Assembly: GCF_025231525.1 (NCBI RefSeq)
Contig: NZ_CP103057.1
Span: 1,691,001-1,755,000 of the forward strand
Origin: Sphingomonas endolithica
GTDB taxonomy: Bacteria > Pseudomonadota > Alphaproteobacteria > Sphingomonadales > Sphingomonadaceae
Direction of reading: 5' to 3'
Length of the DNA stretch: 64,000 nt
The stretch's first letter is position 1. Every line of letters begins with the position of its first letter. A model generated the notes under the pieces. It searched no databases. It worked only from the letters and a program-made list of their open reading frames with translations, and was not told the DNA's origin. Of the stretch, positions 48,009 through 56,161 are shown piece by piece. A program made the translations under genes and the position numbers.

Positions 48009-49019
48009 ATGCCCAATACGAACCTTCCGGCGGCAGCCGTCGTCACCCTACGCGCGCCGGACGGGGTTATCGTCCGCCTGACCAATCTCGGCGCAACGCT
48101 GATGGCAGTCGAGACGCCCGACCGCGCGGGGCGGTTCGCCAACATACTGCTCGGCTATGACGATCCGTCCGATTATCCGGCGGCCGGCGGCGCCGATCCC
48201 GACGCTTATCTCGGCGCGACCTGCGGCCGGTTCGCCAACCGCATCGCCGGCGCGGCGTTCGTGCTGGATGGCGTGCGCTATCCGCTCAGCGCCAATGAAG
48301 CGCCCAACCACCTTCATGGCGGCGCGCGCAACTTCCATCACGCGATGTGGACAATCGTCGCGGCGGACGATCGACACGTTACGATGACGCTGCACAGTCC
48401 GGATGGCGATCAGGGCTATCCCGGTGCGCTCGACGCAGTCGCCGACTTCACCCTGGCTGACGATGGCGAGCTCGCCATCGTCTACACTGCGATGACGACG
48501 CGACCGACGCACGTCAATCTCGTGTCGCACGGCTATTTCAATCTCTCGGGCGATCCACGCAACTCGATCCTCGACCATCAGGTATCGATCGATTCGACCC
48601 ACATCCTCGCGATCGATGCGGCCAACCTGCCGACCGGCGAACGGCTGGCGATTGCCGGCTCTCCGTTCGACTTCATGGTCGCGCGACCGATCGGATCGCG
48701 GATCGACGGAGAAGAAGAACAATTGCGCCACGCCGGCGGTTATAATCACAATTATCTGCTCGACATGGCTGGGATGCGGCCGGTGGCGCGGCTCCACCAC
48801 CCGGCCAGCGGGCGGACGCTAATCGTCTCAACCGACCAGCCCGGCTTGCAACTCTATAGCGGGAATTTTCTCGGCGGCCGCTTCGCACCACGCTCGGGTG
48901 TATGTCTCGAGGCGCAGCATTGGCCCGACAGCCCTAATCGGCCGGACTTCCCGATCACCCGGCTCAACCCCGGCGACACCTATCGCGCCGAGACCCGGCT
49001 GCGCTTCGGCGTCGGTTAG
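48009..49019 (+). CDS. galM: Aldose 1-epimerase (galactose mutarotase)
   Basis: The 336-residue enzyme shows the GalM motifs: CGRFANRI (about 74-81), NHLHGG with the first catalytic-site His (about 99-104), HGYFNLSG with the second (about 175-182), the substrate-binding HNYLLD, and CLEAQHWPDSPN with the catalytic Glu (about 297-308). It interconverts alpha- and beta-galactose, giving the beta anomer to the dehydrogenase. It is probably cotranscribed with the upstream receptor and its end is convergent with the SDR gene (four-base overlap). Confidence 0.9.
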   Translation: MPNTNLPAAAVVTLRAPDGVIVRLTNLGATLMAVETPDRAGRFANILLGYDDPSDYPAAGGADPDAYLGATCGRFANRIAGAAFVLDGVRYPLSANEAPNHLHGGARNFHHAMWTIVAADDRHVTMTLHSPDGDQGYPGALDAVADFTLADDGELAIVYTAMTTRPTHVNLVSHGYFNLSGDPRNSILDHQVSIDSTHILAIDAANLPTGERLAIAGSPFDFMVARPIGSRIDGEEEQLRHAGGYNHNYLLDMAGMRPVARLHHPASGRTLIVSTDQPGLQLYSGNFLGGRFAPRSGVCLEAQHWPDSPNRPDFPITRLNPGDTYRAETRLRFGVG

Positions 49020-49738
49020 AGCCGCGCCAACCGGCCGCCATCGGCGACCATCTCCGCGCCGGTAATGAAGCGCGCCTCGTCGGAGGCGAGGAACCGCGCC
49101 AACGCGGCGATATCCTCGGGCTGGCCTATATCCGCAGGATCGATGACTTCCACGCCCGAGCGAATATTGGGACTGTTGCGCAACAGCGCGGTATCGATCG
49201 CGCCGGGCAGGATGGCGTTGCAGCGAATGCCGCGTTCGCGCCCCTCGATCGCGGTCGAGCGGGTCAGGCTGGCCATTGCCGCCTTTGACGCCGCGTAGGA
49301 CGACACCATCGCCGAGGTGCGCCACGCATGCACCGAGGCGATGTTCACGATCGCGCCGCCACGCGGCAGATGACGCAGCGCATGGCCGGTCAACAGCGCC
49401 GGCGCGATCAGGTTGATCGCCAGCAAATGCTGCCAGTCGGCCGCGTCATGCTCCTCGATCGGCTTGAACAGCATGATGCCAGCGACGTTGACCAGCACAT
49501 CCCAACGCCCGAAGCGGTCGAGCGTCTCGTCAACCGAGGCGTTTAGGGCGGCGGCATCGGCGACGTCGCACGGTATCGCCAGAGCGTCGCCCAAGCCATC
49601 AAGCGACATCTGCCCTGCTGCGCGATCGACCAGCGCGAGCGCGGCGCCGGCCTTGGCAAAGGCTTCGGCCACAGCATGGCCGATGCCACCCGCGGCGCCT
49701 GTGATCAGCGCCACCTTACCCTCGAACGGCTTTACCAT
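49016..49738 (-). CDS. SDR-family dehydrogenase, probable D-galactose 1-dehydrogenase
   Basis: The enzyme is 240 residues from ATG 49738, which overlaps the dgoD stop by seven bases. The NAD(P)-binding motif is GAAGGIG (14-20), the NAG-like motif is NVAG (84-87), and the catalytic residues are Ser135, Tyr148 and Lys152 (YAASK). Known SDR galactose dehydrogenases convert galactose to galactono-lactone. The position after dgoD in the araFGH-like operon supports that role. Substrate identity is inferred from context, as SDR sequence alone does not fix it. Confidence 0.75.
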   Translation of the reverse strand: MVKPFEGKVALITGAAGGIGHAVAEAFAKAGAALALVDRAAGQMSLDGLGDALAIPCDVADAAALNASVDETLDRFGRWDVLVNVAGIMLFKPIEEHDAADWQHLLAINLIAPALLTGHALRHLPRGGAIVNIASVHAWRTSAMVSSYAASKAAMASLTRSTAIEGRERGIRCNAILPGAIDTALLRNSPNIRSGVEVIDPADIGQPEDIAALARFLASDEARFITGAEMVADGGRLARL

Positions 49739-50877
49739 TCCCGCAACGACCCGTCCCACCCGCGCCATACCGGGTTGCGCCAGCGATGGGGCGTTCGCGC
49801 CGCCTCACGCACACGCACCTCGTCGATCGTCACGCCCAATCCCGGCCCTTCCAGCACGGCGACGCTGCCCGCCGTCACCGTCAGCACCTCGGGATTGGTG
49901 ATATAGGTGAGCAGGTCAGCGTCCGGCTGATTGTAGTGAATGCCGAGCGACATTTCCTGGATCACGAAATTTGGCGTCGCCGCGGCCAATTGTAGACAGC
50001 TGGCCAGCGCCAGCGGCCCCAGCGGGCAATGCGGCGCGATCGCTACGTCATACGCTTCCGCCATCGCCGCGATGCGTCGCCCTTCCGAAATGCCGCCGGC
50101 ATGGCTGAGATCGGGCTGTGCGATATCGACCGACGCGGCCTCGAAGAACGGCTTGAAGTCCCAGCGCGAGAACAGCCTCTCGCCCAGCGCAAGCGGAACG
50201 CTGGTCTGCGCCGCTACCTGTGCGATCGCCTCCGGCTGTTCGCTCAGCAGTACTTCTTCGATGAACAGCGGCGACAGCGGTTCGAGCGCGGCGACGATGC
50301 GCCGCGCCATTGGTTTGTGCACCCGGCCGTGGAAATCCACGCCGACGTCCATCCCTGTATCCCGCACTAGCCCAAGCCGCTCGACCACCGCATCGACCGC
50401 GGCCGGCCCCGCCAGCCAGTCGATATCCTCGGTGCCATTCATCTTGACGGCATCGAACCCCTGCTCGCGCCGGGCGAGCGCGGCGGCGGCAACGTCGCTC
50501 GGCCGATCCCCGCCGATCCAGGCATAGACGCGGATCCGGTCGCGCACCCGCCCGCCCAGCAGGTCGGCGACGGGCACGCCGAGCGCGCGGCCGCGCAGAT
50601 CCCACAAAGCCTGATCGACCCCCGATATCGCCGACATGAACACCGGGCCGCCACGGTAGAAGCCAAGGCGATATAGCAATTGCCAGGCATCCTCGATGCG
50701 GTCGGGATCGGCGCCGATCAGCCGGTCGCGCACCGCTTCGAACGCGCCCACCACGGCTTCGGCATGGCCTTCCAGACTGGCCTCGCCCCAGCCGACCGCG
50801 CCATCGCTGGTCTCGATCCGCACGAACAGCCAGCGTGGCGGCACAAGGAAGGTTTCTATCGCGACAATCTTAGACAT
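49732..50877 (-). CDS. dgoD: D-galactonate dehydratase (enolase superfamily)
   Basis: The 381-residue enzyme starts at ATG 50877. It follows the known DgoD sequence closely: PPRWLFVRIETSDGAVGWGE, FYRGGPVFMSAISGVDQALWD and DFHGRVHKPMA. The metal ligands are Asp181, Glu207 and Glu233, and the catalytic residues are His183, Asp256 and His283 (APHCPLGP). It ends in a WRNP...W tail, also as in DgoD. It converts galactonate to 2-keto-3-deoxygalactonate. It overlaps the permease gene upstream by eight bases and the SDR gene downstream by seven, so these are translationally coupled. Confidence 0.93.
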   Translation of the reverse strand: MSKIVAIETFLVPPRWLFVRIETSDGAVGWGEASLEGHAEAVVGAFEAVRDRLIGADPDRIEDAWQLLYRLGFYRGGPVFMSAISGVDQALWDLRGRALGVPVADLLGGRVRDRIRVYAWIGGDRPSDVAAAALARREQGFDAVKMNGTEDIDWLAGPAAVDAVVERLGLVRDTGMDVGVDFHGRVHKPMARRIVAALEPLSPLFIEEVLLSEQPEAIAQVAAQTSVPLALGERLFSRWDFKPFFEAASVDIAQPDLSHAGGISEGRRIAAMAEAYDVAIAPHCPLGPLALASCLQLAAATPNFVIQEMSLGIHYNQPDADLLTYITNPEVLTVTAGSVAVLEGPGLGVTIDEVRVREAARTPHRWRNPVWRGWDGSLREW

Positions 50878-51859
50878 TCTGGGTTTCGCTCCGGTCGGTC
50901 TTCGAGAAGCGCATGGGGATCCGCGGCAGCCGCCCGTCCTGTCGCAGCCGATCGGCCACGACAGCGAGCAGCAGGATCCCCCCGCGCACGACATATTGAT
51001 AAAAGGTCGGCACATTGAGCAGGTTGAGTGCGTTCTGCGCCGCGCCCATGATGAATACGCCGATGATCACGCCGCCGATCGTGGCCAGCCCGCCGGACAG
51101 CGACACGCCGCCAAGCACGCAGGCGGAGATCACCGCCAGCTCGAGCCCGATGCTGGTATTGGGCTGGCCGCTGGTGATGCGCGCCGCCAGGATGATGCCG
51201 GCCAGCCCGGCGACCAGCCCCTGCAATGTGAACACGATGATCCGCACGCGGGTGATCGGCACGCCGGCCAGCCGCGCGGCTTCCGGATTGCCGCCGATCG
51301 CAAGGATGTTGCGGCCGAACACGGTGGCTTTGAGAATCAACCCGAAGATCGCGAAACTGCCGATCATCGACCAGATCGGCCAGCTCAGCCCAAGCACGCC
51401 GCCCGATCCGAGCGCGTAGAAATCCTGTACCGGGATCGCGACGCTTTCCCCGCCCGAGGCAAGGAAGGCGAGGCCGCGCACCACCTCCATCATTGCCAGC
51501 GTGACGATCAGCGAATTGACCTTGAACCCCGCTACCAGCACGCCGTTGACGAAGCCGACCATCGCGCCGCCCGCCAGGCCAGCCAGCACACCGAGCGCGA
51601 TGCTCCCCGTCGCGCTAATGCCGACGGCGGCGAGCACGCCAGACAGCGCGACGATCGAGCCGACCGACAGATCAACCTCGCGCATCGCCAGCACGAGCAT
51701 CATCGTCGCCGCGATCGTACCGACCAACGTGACCGACAGCAGCAGCCCGCGCAAATTGCGCAGGCCGAGGAAGTCCGGCACCAGCAGCGACAACAGGCCG
51801 ACCAGCACCGTCAATGCCAGCAGCGGCCCGATACGTTTGATAAGCGTCCGCAAGGTCAT
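50870..51859 (-). CDS. araH: ABC sugar transporter permease, AraH/RbsC-like
   Basis: The 329-residue membrane protein has about nine hydrophobic segments and the CUT2 permease features: MREVDLSVGSIVALSGV, NGVLVAGFKVNSLIVTLAMM, AIGGNPEAARLAGVPITRVR and ISACVLGGVSLSGGLATIGG. The start overlaps the ATPase stop (ATGA). AraH and RbsC relatives carry L-arabinose, galactose or ribose. The gene order and the binding protein fit AraFGH; the pathway genes favour galactose. Confidence 0.85.
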   Translation of the reverse strand: MTLRTLIKRIGPLLALTVLVGLLSLLVPDFLGLRNLRGLLLSVTLVGTIAATMMLVLAMREVDLSVGSIVALSGVLAAVGISATGSIALGVLAGLAGGAMVGFVNGVLVAGFKVNSLIVTLAMMEVVRGLAFLASGGESVAIPVQDFYALGSGGVLGLSWPIWSMIGSFAIFGLILKATVFGRNILAIGGNPEAARLAGVPITRVRIIVFTLQGLVAGLAGIILAARITSGQPNTSIGLELAVISACVLGGVSLSGGLATIGGVIIGVFIMGAAQNALNLLNVPTFYQYVVRGGILLLAVVADRLRQDGRLPRIPMRFSKTDRSETQNV

Positions 51860-53370
51860 GCTGGGATCGTATCCTGGTTTGATGAGGCCTGATTGGCCTG
51901 TGGCAGCGCGAGCCGGAGCAGGCCGGCGGGTGTCGCCTCGTCACGCGACATGATGCCGGCCAATGCACCTTCGCGCATCACCGCGATCCGGTCCGCGACG
52001 CCGAGTACTTCGGCCATGTCGCTCGACGCGAACAGCACCGTCCCGCCGTCTTCGGCAAAGCGATAGATGAGCTCGTAGATTTCGCTGCGCGCGCCGACGT
52101 CGATCCCGCGCGTCGGCTCATCGAGCAGCAGCACGCGCGCCCCCGCCCACAGCCAGCGCGCGATGACGGCCTTTTGCTGGTTGCCCCCCGACAGCGATCC
52201 GATCGCCGTCTCCGGCCCGGCCGTCTTGATGCGCAGCCGGCCGATCAGCTCGTCCGCGCCGGCTTGTTCCTCATGCCGCCGCAACAGCGCGGTCGCGCCG
52301 GTCAGGTTGCGCCACGCCAGCGCCAGATTTTCCCGCAGCGGCGCCAGCGGCACGATGCCGTCCTCCTTGCGGTCCTCAGGGCACAAAGCCAGGCCCGCGG
52401 CGATCGCGGCGCGCGGGCTGCCCGGCGGGATCGCCTGGCCATCGATCCGTACCGCGCCGGTATCTGGCATCGTCGCGCCGTAGATCAGGCGAAACAACTC
52501 CGACCGCCCCGCGCCGACCAGACCGAATAGCCCGAATATCTCGCCACGCGCGACGGTGAGACTGACGGGCGCGGCGATGCCCGGGCCGGCAAGCGCCGCC
52601 ACCTCGACCATCGGCGGCCCCGCCTTCCGCGGACGATAGCCATAGACGTCGCTGATCGTGCGCCCCGCCATCGCGCCGACGAGCCGATCCGCGTCGTCCG
52701 CCGTGACCGGCGCGAGATCGAGCACATGCCTGCCGTCGCGCAGCACGGTCGCGCTGTCGGCGAGCGCATAGACCTCGTCCATGCGATGGCTGACATAGAT
52801 GATCGCGCAGCCGCTGGCCTTGAGATCGCCGATGATCGCCATGAGCTGCTCGGTTTCGCGAACGCTGAGCGAACTGGTCGGTTCGTCGAACGCGATCACT
52901 TTCGCCTCCCGCAACAGTGCGCGCCCGATCTCGACCATCTGCCGCCGCCCGATCGACAGCGCGCCGAGCCGCATATCGGGGTCGATCGCCTCGCCGAGCC
53001 GCTCGAGCACGGCGATCGCCCGGGCGCGTAATGCCGCGCGATCAACGAAGCCGGCCCGCGCCGGCAGCATGCCGAGCATGAGGTTTTCGGCCACGCTGAG
53101 CTGCGGGAACAGCTGCAATTCCTGGTGGATGATCGCGATGCCGGCGTTCTGGCTGTCGCGCGGCGAGGCGAAGCGCTGCGCCACGCCCTCGATCCGCAAC
53201 TCGCCGCTATCTGGCGCATATTGCCCTGCCATGATCTTGAGCAGCGTCGATTTGCCCGCGCCGTTCTCCCCGATCAGCGCGCGGACTTCTCCTGCGGCGA
53301 CGGTGAAGCTCACTCCATCCAGTGCGACGACGCCGGGAAAGGTCTTGCCGACCTGGTCGAAGGCGATCAT
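51856..53370 (-). CDS. araG: ABC sugar transporter ATP-binding protein, AraG/RbsA-like
   Basis: The protein is 504 residues from ATG 53370, five bases after the binding-protein stop. It has the duplicated ATPase layout of CUT2 importers: first Walker A GENGAGKST (about 34-42), signature-like LSIGRRQMVEIG and Walker B VIAFDEPTS; second half with GLVGAGRSELFRLIYG, LSGGNQQKAVIARWL and VLLLDEPTRGIDVG. The second half lacks a full Walker A, as usual for this family. It powers import by the AraH-like permease. Confidence 0.88.
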   Translation of the reverse strand: MIAFDQVGKTFPGVVALDGVSFTVAAGEVRALIGENGAGKSTLLKIMAGQYAPDSGELRIEGVAQRFASPRDSQNAGIAIIHQELQLFPQLSVAENLMLGMLPARAGFVDRAALRARAIAVLERLGEAIDPDMRLGALSIGRRQMVEIGRALLREAKVIAFDEPTSSLSVRETEQLMAIIGDLKASGCAIIYVSHRMDEVYALADSATVLRDGRHVLDLAPVTADDADRLVGAMAGRTISDVYGYRPRKAGPPMVEVAALAGPGIAAPVSLTVARGEIFGLFGLVGAGRSELFRLIYGATMPDTGAVRIDGQAIPPGSPRAAIAAGLALCPEDRKEDGIVPLAPLRENLALAWRNLTGATALLRRHEEQAGADELIGRLRIKTAGPETAIGSLSGGNQQKAVIARWLWAGARVLLLDEPTRGIDVGARSEIYELIYRFAEDGGTVLFASSDMAEVLGVADRIAVMREGALAGIMSRDEATPAGLLRLALPQANQASSNQDTIPA

Positions 53371-53375
53371 CGCAC

Positions 53376-54365
53376 TCAAGCCTTCGCCTCTCGCGCCAGG
53401 ACGGCGCGAAAATTGTTGCGCGTCATCAGCGTACCACTGGTCAGCGTGACTGCTGGCGGGCGCTGCCCGCCGACGATCCACCGATACATCGCCGCGCTCG
53501 TGTCATAGCCGTGCCGCCGCGGGCTGAGCAGCACGGTGGCGAAGAAACCGGTGGCACGCGGCTTGCCGAGTTCGGCGATGGCAGCTTCGGATCCGCCGAT
53601 GCCGATCCCGATCAGGCTCGTCTGCGCCAACGACAGGCCTTCCGCCGCCCGCACGCCACCGACCACCGTTTCGTCGTTGAGCCCGATGATGATCCAGCGA
53701 TCGATCCGCGCCCGCGCGGTCAGCACCGGTGCGGCCGCGGTGAACGCCCCTTCGGTGTCGGTCGTGCGCTGCGGCGCATCGAAGACCTGTGTGAAACCGT
53801 TGCGGCGCAATGCAGCGACCGCGCCCGCCGTACGCTCGCGCCCGGTGTCCAGACTGTCATAGGCGATCCGCAGAATGCCGGTCTCGGCCGGCGCCCAGTC
53901 GCGCCGTTGCGCCTCGGTCGCCGCCGCCGTCCCCGCCAGCTCACCGATCGCCAGCGCCGAAATGCCGACATGCGGGATGCCCGCGATCGGCGCCCCGCCC
54001 GCGGCCGTCAGGCGGTCGTCGACCGACATCGCCTTCATCCCACTGTCGCCCGCGAAATCGGCGATCGCCGGCCCAAGCCGCGGGTCGGGCGCGCAGATTA
54101 CGAACCCGCCAGCGTAGCGCGCATACAAGGTGTTGAGCGCCGACAATACCCGGTCACCATCTTCCGCGCCGATTTCGATCAATGAGAAGCCGAAGTCCCG
54201 TGCCGCGGCGCGCGCAAAGCGCCATTCGTCCTGGAACCATTGCTCCTGCGGCATCTTGACGATGAAGCCGATCCGCACATCCTGCGGTGGCCGCGCGCAG
54301 CCGGCGACAGCGAGACCGCCTGCGGCCACCGTGCCGCCAAGCATGGATCTGCGCGTAATCGGCAT
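53376..54365 (-). CDS. araF: Periplasmic sugar-binding lipoprotein, AraF-like
   Basis: The protein is 329 residues from ATG 54365. Its signal combines a twin-Arg start (TRRSMLGG) with the lipobox LAVAGC. The mature part closely follows AraF: IGFIVKMPQEQWFQDEWRFA, GFVICAPDPRLGPAIADFAG, MKAMSVDDRLTAAGG, WIIIGLNDETVVGGVRAAEG, GIGIGGSEAAIAEL, LSPRRHGYDTSAAMYRW and TRNNF. AraF binds L-arabinose, and some relatives bind galactose with the same set of residues. It heads the operon araF-araG-araH-dgoD-SDR and is divergent from the lactonase gene, with motif site C between. Confidence 0.9.
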   Translation of the reverse strand: MPITRRSMLGGTVAAGGLAVAGCARPPQDVRIGFIVKMPQEQWFQDEWRFARAAARDFGFSLIEIGAEDGDRVLSALNTLYARYAGGFVICAPDPRLGPAIADFAGDSGMKAMSVDDRLTAAGGAPIAGIPHVGISALAIGELAGTAAATEAQRRDWAPAETGILRIAYDSLDTGRERTAGAVAALRRNGFTQVFDAPQRTTDTEGAFTAAAPVLTARARIDRWIIIGLNDETVVGGVRAAEGLSLAQTSLIGIGIGGSEAAIAELGKPRATGFFATVLLSPRRHGYDTSAAMYRWIVGGQRPPAVTLTSGTLMTRNNFRAVLAREAKA

Positions 54366-54420
54366 TGCCGTAGTGCCCCTCGCTATACGTGGGATTGAAA
54401 TCATCCCGATCGACAGATGC

Positions 54421-54437
54421 TTTAAGTCATATATATT
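54421..54437 (+). promoter_or_regulatory. Galactose-island motif, site C (araF / lactonase divergent promoter)
   Basis: TTTAAGTCATATATATT lies between the divergent araF and lactonase starts and could serve both. It differs from site D by one base within the 17. Confidence 0.7.
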
Positions 54438-54457
54438 CGTTGAAAAGAGGAAATCGC

Positions 54458-55317
54458 ATGGACGCGTATATTATCATCGAGCGCAGGGGGGTCGACCAAC
54501 TCGGCGAAGGCCCGACTTGGAGTCCCTCGGTGCACGAGTGTATTGGGTGGATATCGTCGGGCAAGCGCTGAATGCGCTCGATCTGGCGACGCTGAACGTG
54601 AGCCGCTGGCCGATGCCGGAACGGATCGGCTGGGCGGTCGAGCGTTACGATCGCGGCGATTTGCTCGCCGGCTTCAAGAGCGGGATCGTCGAGCTGTCGC
54701 TCGATCCGGTAACGATCCGCCCACTCCTGTCGCCCGAACCGGACCGTCCGGGCAATCGGCTGAACGACGCAAAGGTCGATAGCGCCGGGCGCTTGTGGTT
54801 CGGATCCAAGCATGACGAAGATCGCGAACCATCGGGGGCGCTGTACCGCCTCGACGCCGATCGCCGCCTGACACAGGTCGACGACGGCTATGCCGTCACC
54901 AACGGCCCCGCGTTCAGCCCCGACGGTCGCTACCTCTACCACGCCGATAGCGGGCGCCGCGAGGTCTATCGCTTTGCGGCCGATGCGGCGGGCACGCTGG
55001 GCCCACGCGAACTGCTGATCACGTTCGAGGAATCATGGGGCTATCCCGATGGCATGACGACGGATGCCGACGGCGGCTTGTGGATCGCGCATTGGGGCGG
55101 CAGTCGGATCAGCCGCTTCGACCCCGCCGGGCAACTGGTTCGATCGCATATGCTGCCTGCGGTCAACATCACCAGTTGCGCCTTTGCCGGGGACCGTCTC
55201 GATCGGTTGTTCGTCACCTCGGCCGCACTCGAGTCGCCGGGCGGACCAGAAGACGGTGCCCTGTTCGAGATCGACCCCGGCGCAAAAGGATTGCCGCCCA
55301 CGCCATGCGCGTTCTGA
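54458..55317 (+). pseudogene. SMP-30/gluconolactonase-family lactonase, frameshifted
   Basis: The gene starts at ATG 54458 after GAGG (MDAYIIIERRGVDQLGEGPTW). At about 54523-54526 the frame breaks: downstream family sequence (YWVDIVGQALNALDL, GNRLNDAKVDSAGRLWFG, TNGPAFSPDGRYLYHADS, YPDGMTTDADGGLWIAHW) is in the next frame. A single C inserted in the CCC run would restore a continuous protein of about 287 residues with metal-site residues intact (Glu in GEGPTW, Asn in RLNDAKVD, Asp in YPDGM). In galactose oxidation this family hydrolyses the galactono-lactone. The lactone also opens spontaneously, so loss could be tolerated. A sequencing error is equally possible. Confidence 0.8.
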
Positions 55318-55369
55318 TCGGATCAACCGCGCATGGCGCTTTGGTGGAGATGCGGATATTCAGTGCCGC

Positions 55370-56155
55370 ATGTTGAAGACCGATAAGATCGTACGCGCCG
55401 ATCCTGGTGACGAGGCATCGTTCGAGGATACCGCGCGCCTACCGGCCGATGATGGCCGCAACCTCACATCGAGCATCGTCAACGACCTGGGTCTGGCGAT
55501 CGTCACGCAGACCTACCGCCCGGGCGAACCCTTCCCGACCGAGGCCGAATTGTGCCTGAGCTATGCCGCCAGTCGGCCGGTGCTGCGCGAAGCCGTCAAG
55601 ATGCTGACGGCGAAGGGACTTTTGCTTGCGCGGAAGCGTGCGGGGACGTTGGTGCAGCCGGAAGAGAGCTGGAACCTGCTTGATCCGGACGTGCTGCGCT
55701 GGATGCTGCAACGCGCGTTTTCGATCGACCTGCTGATCGATTTTACCGAGATCCGCATGTCGATCGAGCCGCGCGCCGCGTCGCTCGCGGCACACTCCGC
55801 CAGCGGGCCGCAGCGGCGCGCGATCATCGATGCGATCGACCGCATGTATGCCGCCGACCGCGGCGAGGAGGACGCACTGGAGGCGGACATCGCGTTCCAC
55901 ATCGCCGTGCTCGAGGCGAGCAACAACCGGTTCATGCGGCAATTCACTGGCCTGGCCGAGACGACATTGCGCTTCTCGATCCGGCGCACCAACGAATATA
56001 AGGGCGTGCCGCGGGCCAGCGCGCTCGATCACAAGAAGGTCGCCGACGCGATTGTCGGCGGCCGCGCGCAGCTGGCGGGCACGCTCATGAGCAATCTCAT
56101 TCGCGGCGCGCTCGATCTGCTGCTCGCCGCCAGCAACCATCCGCCGCGACCCTAG
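55370..56155 (+). CDS. GntR/FadR-family regulator with FCD domain (DgoR-like)
   Basis: The protein is 261 residues from ATG 55370. The winged helix lies at about 32-97 (RNLTSSIVNDLGLAIVTQTYRPGEPFPTEAELC, SRPVLREAVKMLTAKGLL) and the FCD ligand-binding domain at about 115-255, with FHIAVLEASNNRFM. The E. coli galactonate repressor DgoR is of this type. The gene follows the lactonase by 52 bases on the same strand. It is the only regulator in the island and therefore the best candidate to bind the four repeated motif sites, probably derepressed by galactonate or a related acid. Confidence 0.85.
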   Translation: MLKTDKIVRADPGDEASFEDTARLPADDGRNLTSSIVNDLGLAIVTQTYRPGEPFPTEAELCLSYAASRPVLREAVKMLTAKGLLLARKRAGTLVQPEESWNLLDPDVLRWMLQRAFSIDLLIDFTEIRMSIEPRAASLAAHSASGPQRRAIIDAIDRMYAADRGEEDALEADIAFHIAVLEASNNRFMRQFTGLAETTLRFSIRRTNEYKGVPRASALDHKKVADAIVGGRAQLAGTLMSNLIRGALDLLLAASNHPPRP

Positions 56156-56161
56156 ACGCCG

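Noticed and set aside
54421..54437. Motif C read as a promoter -10 element (TATATT)
   Set aside because: Site A has the same motif in the opposite direction to its gene, which a promoter element would not allow. An operator is the better reading, though not proven.
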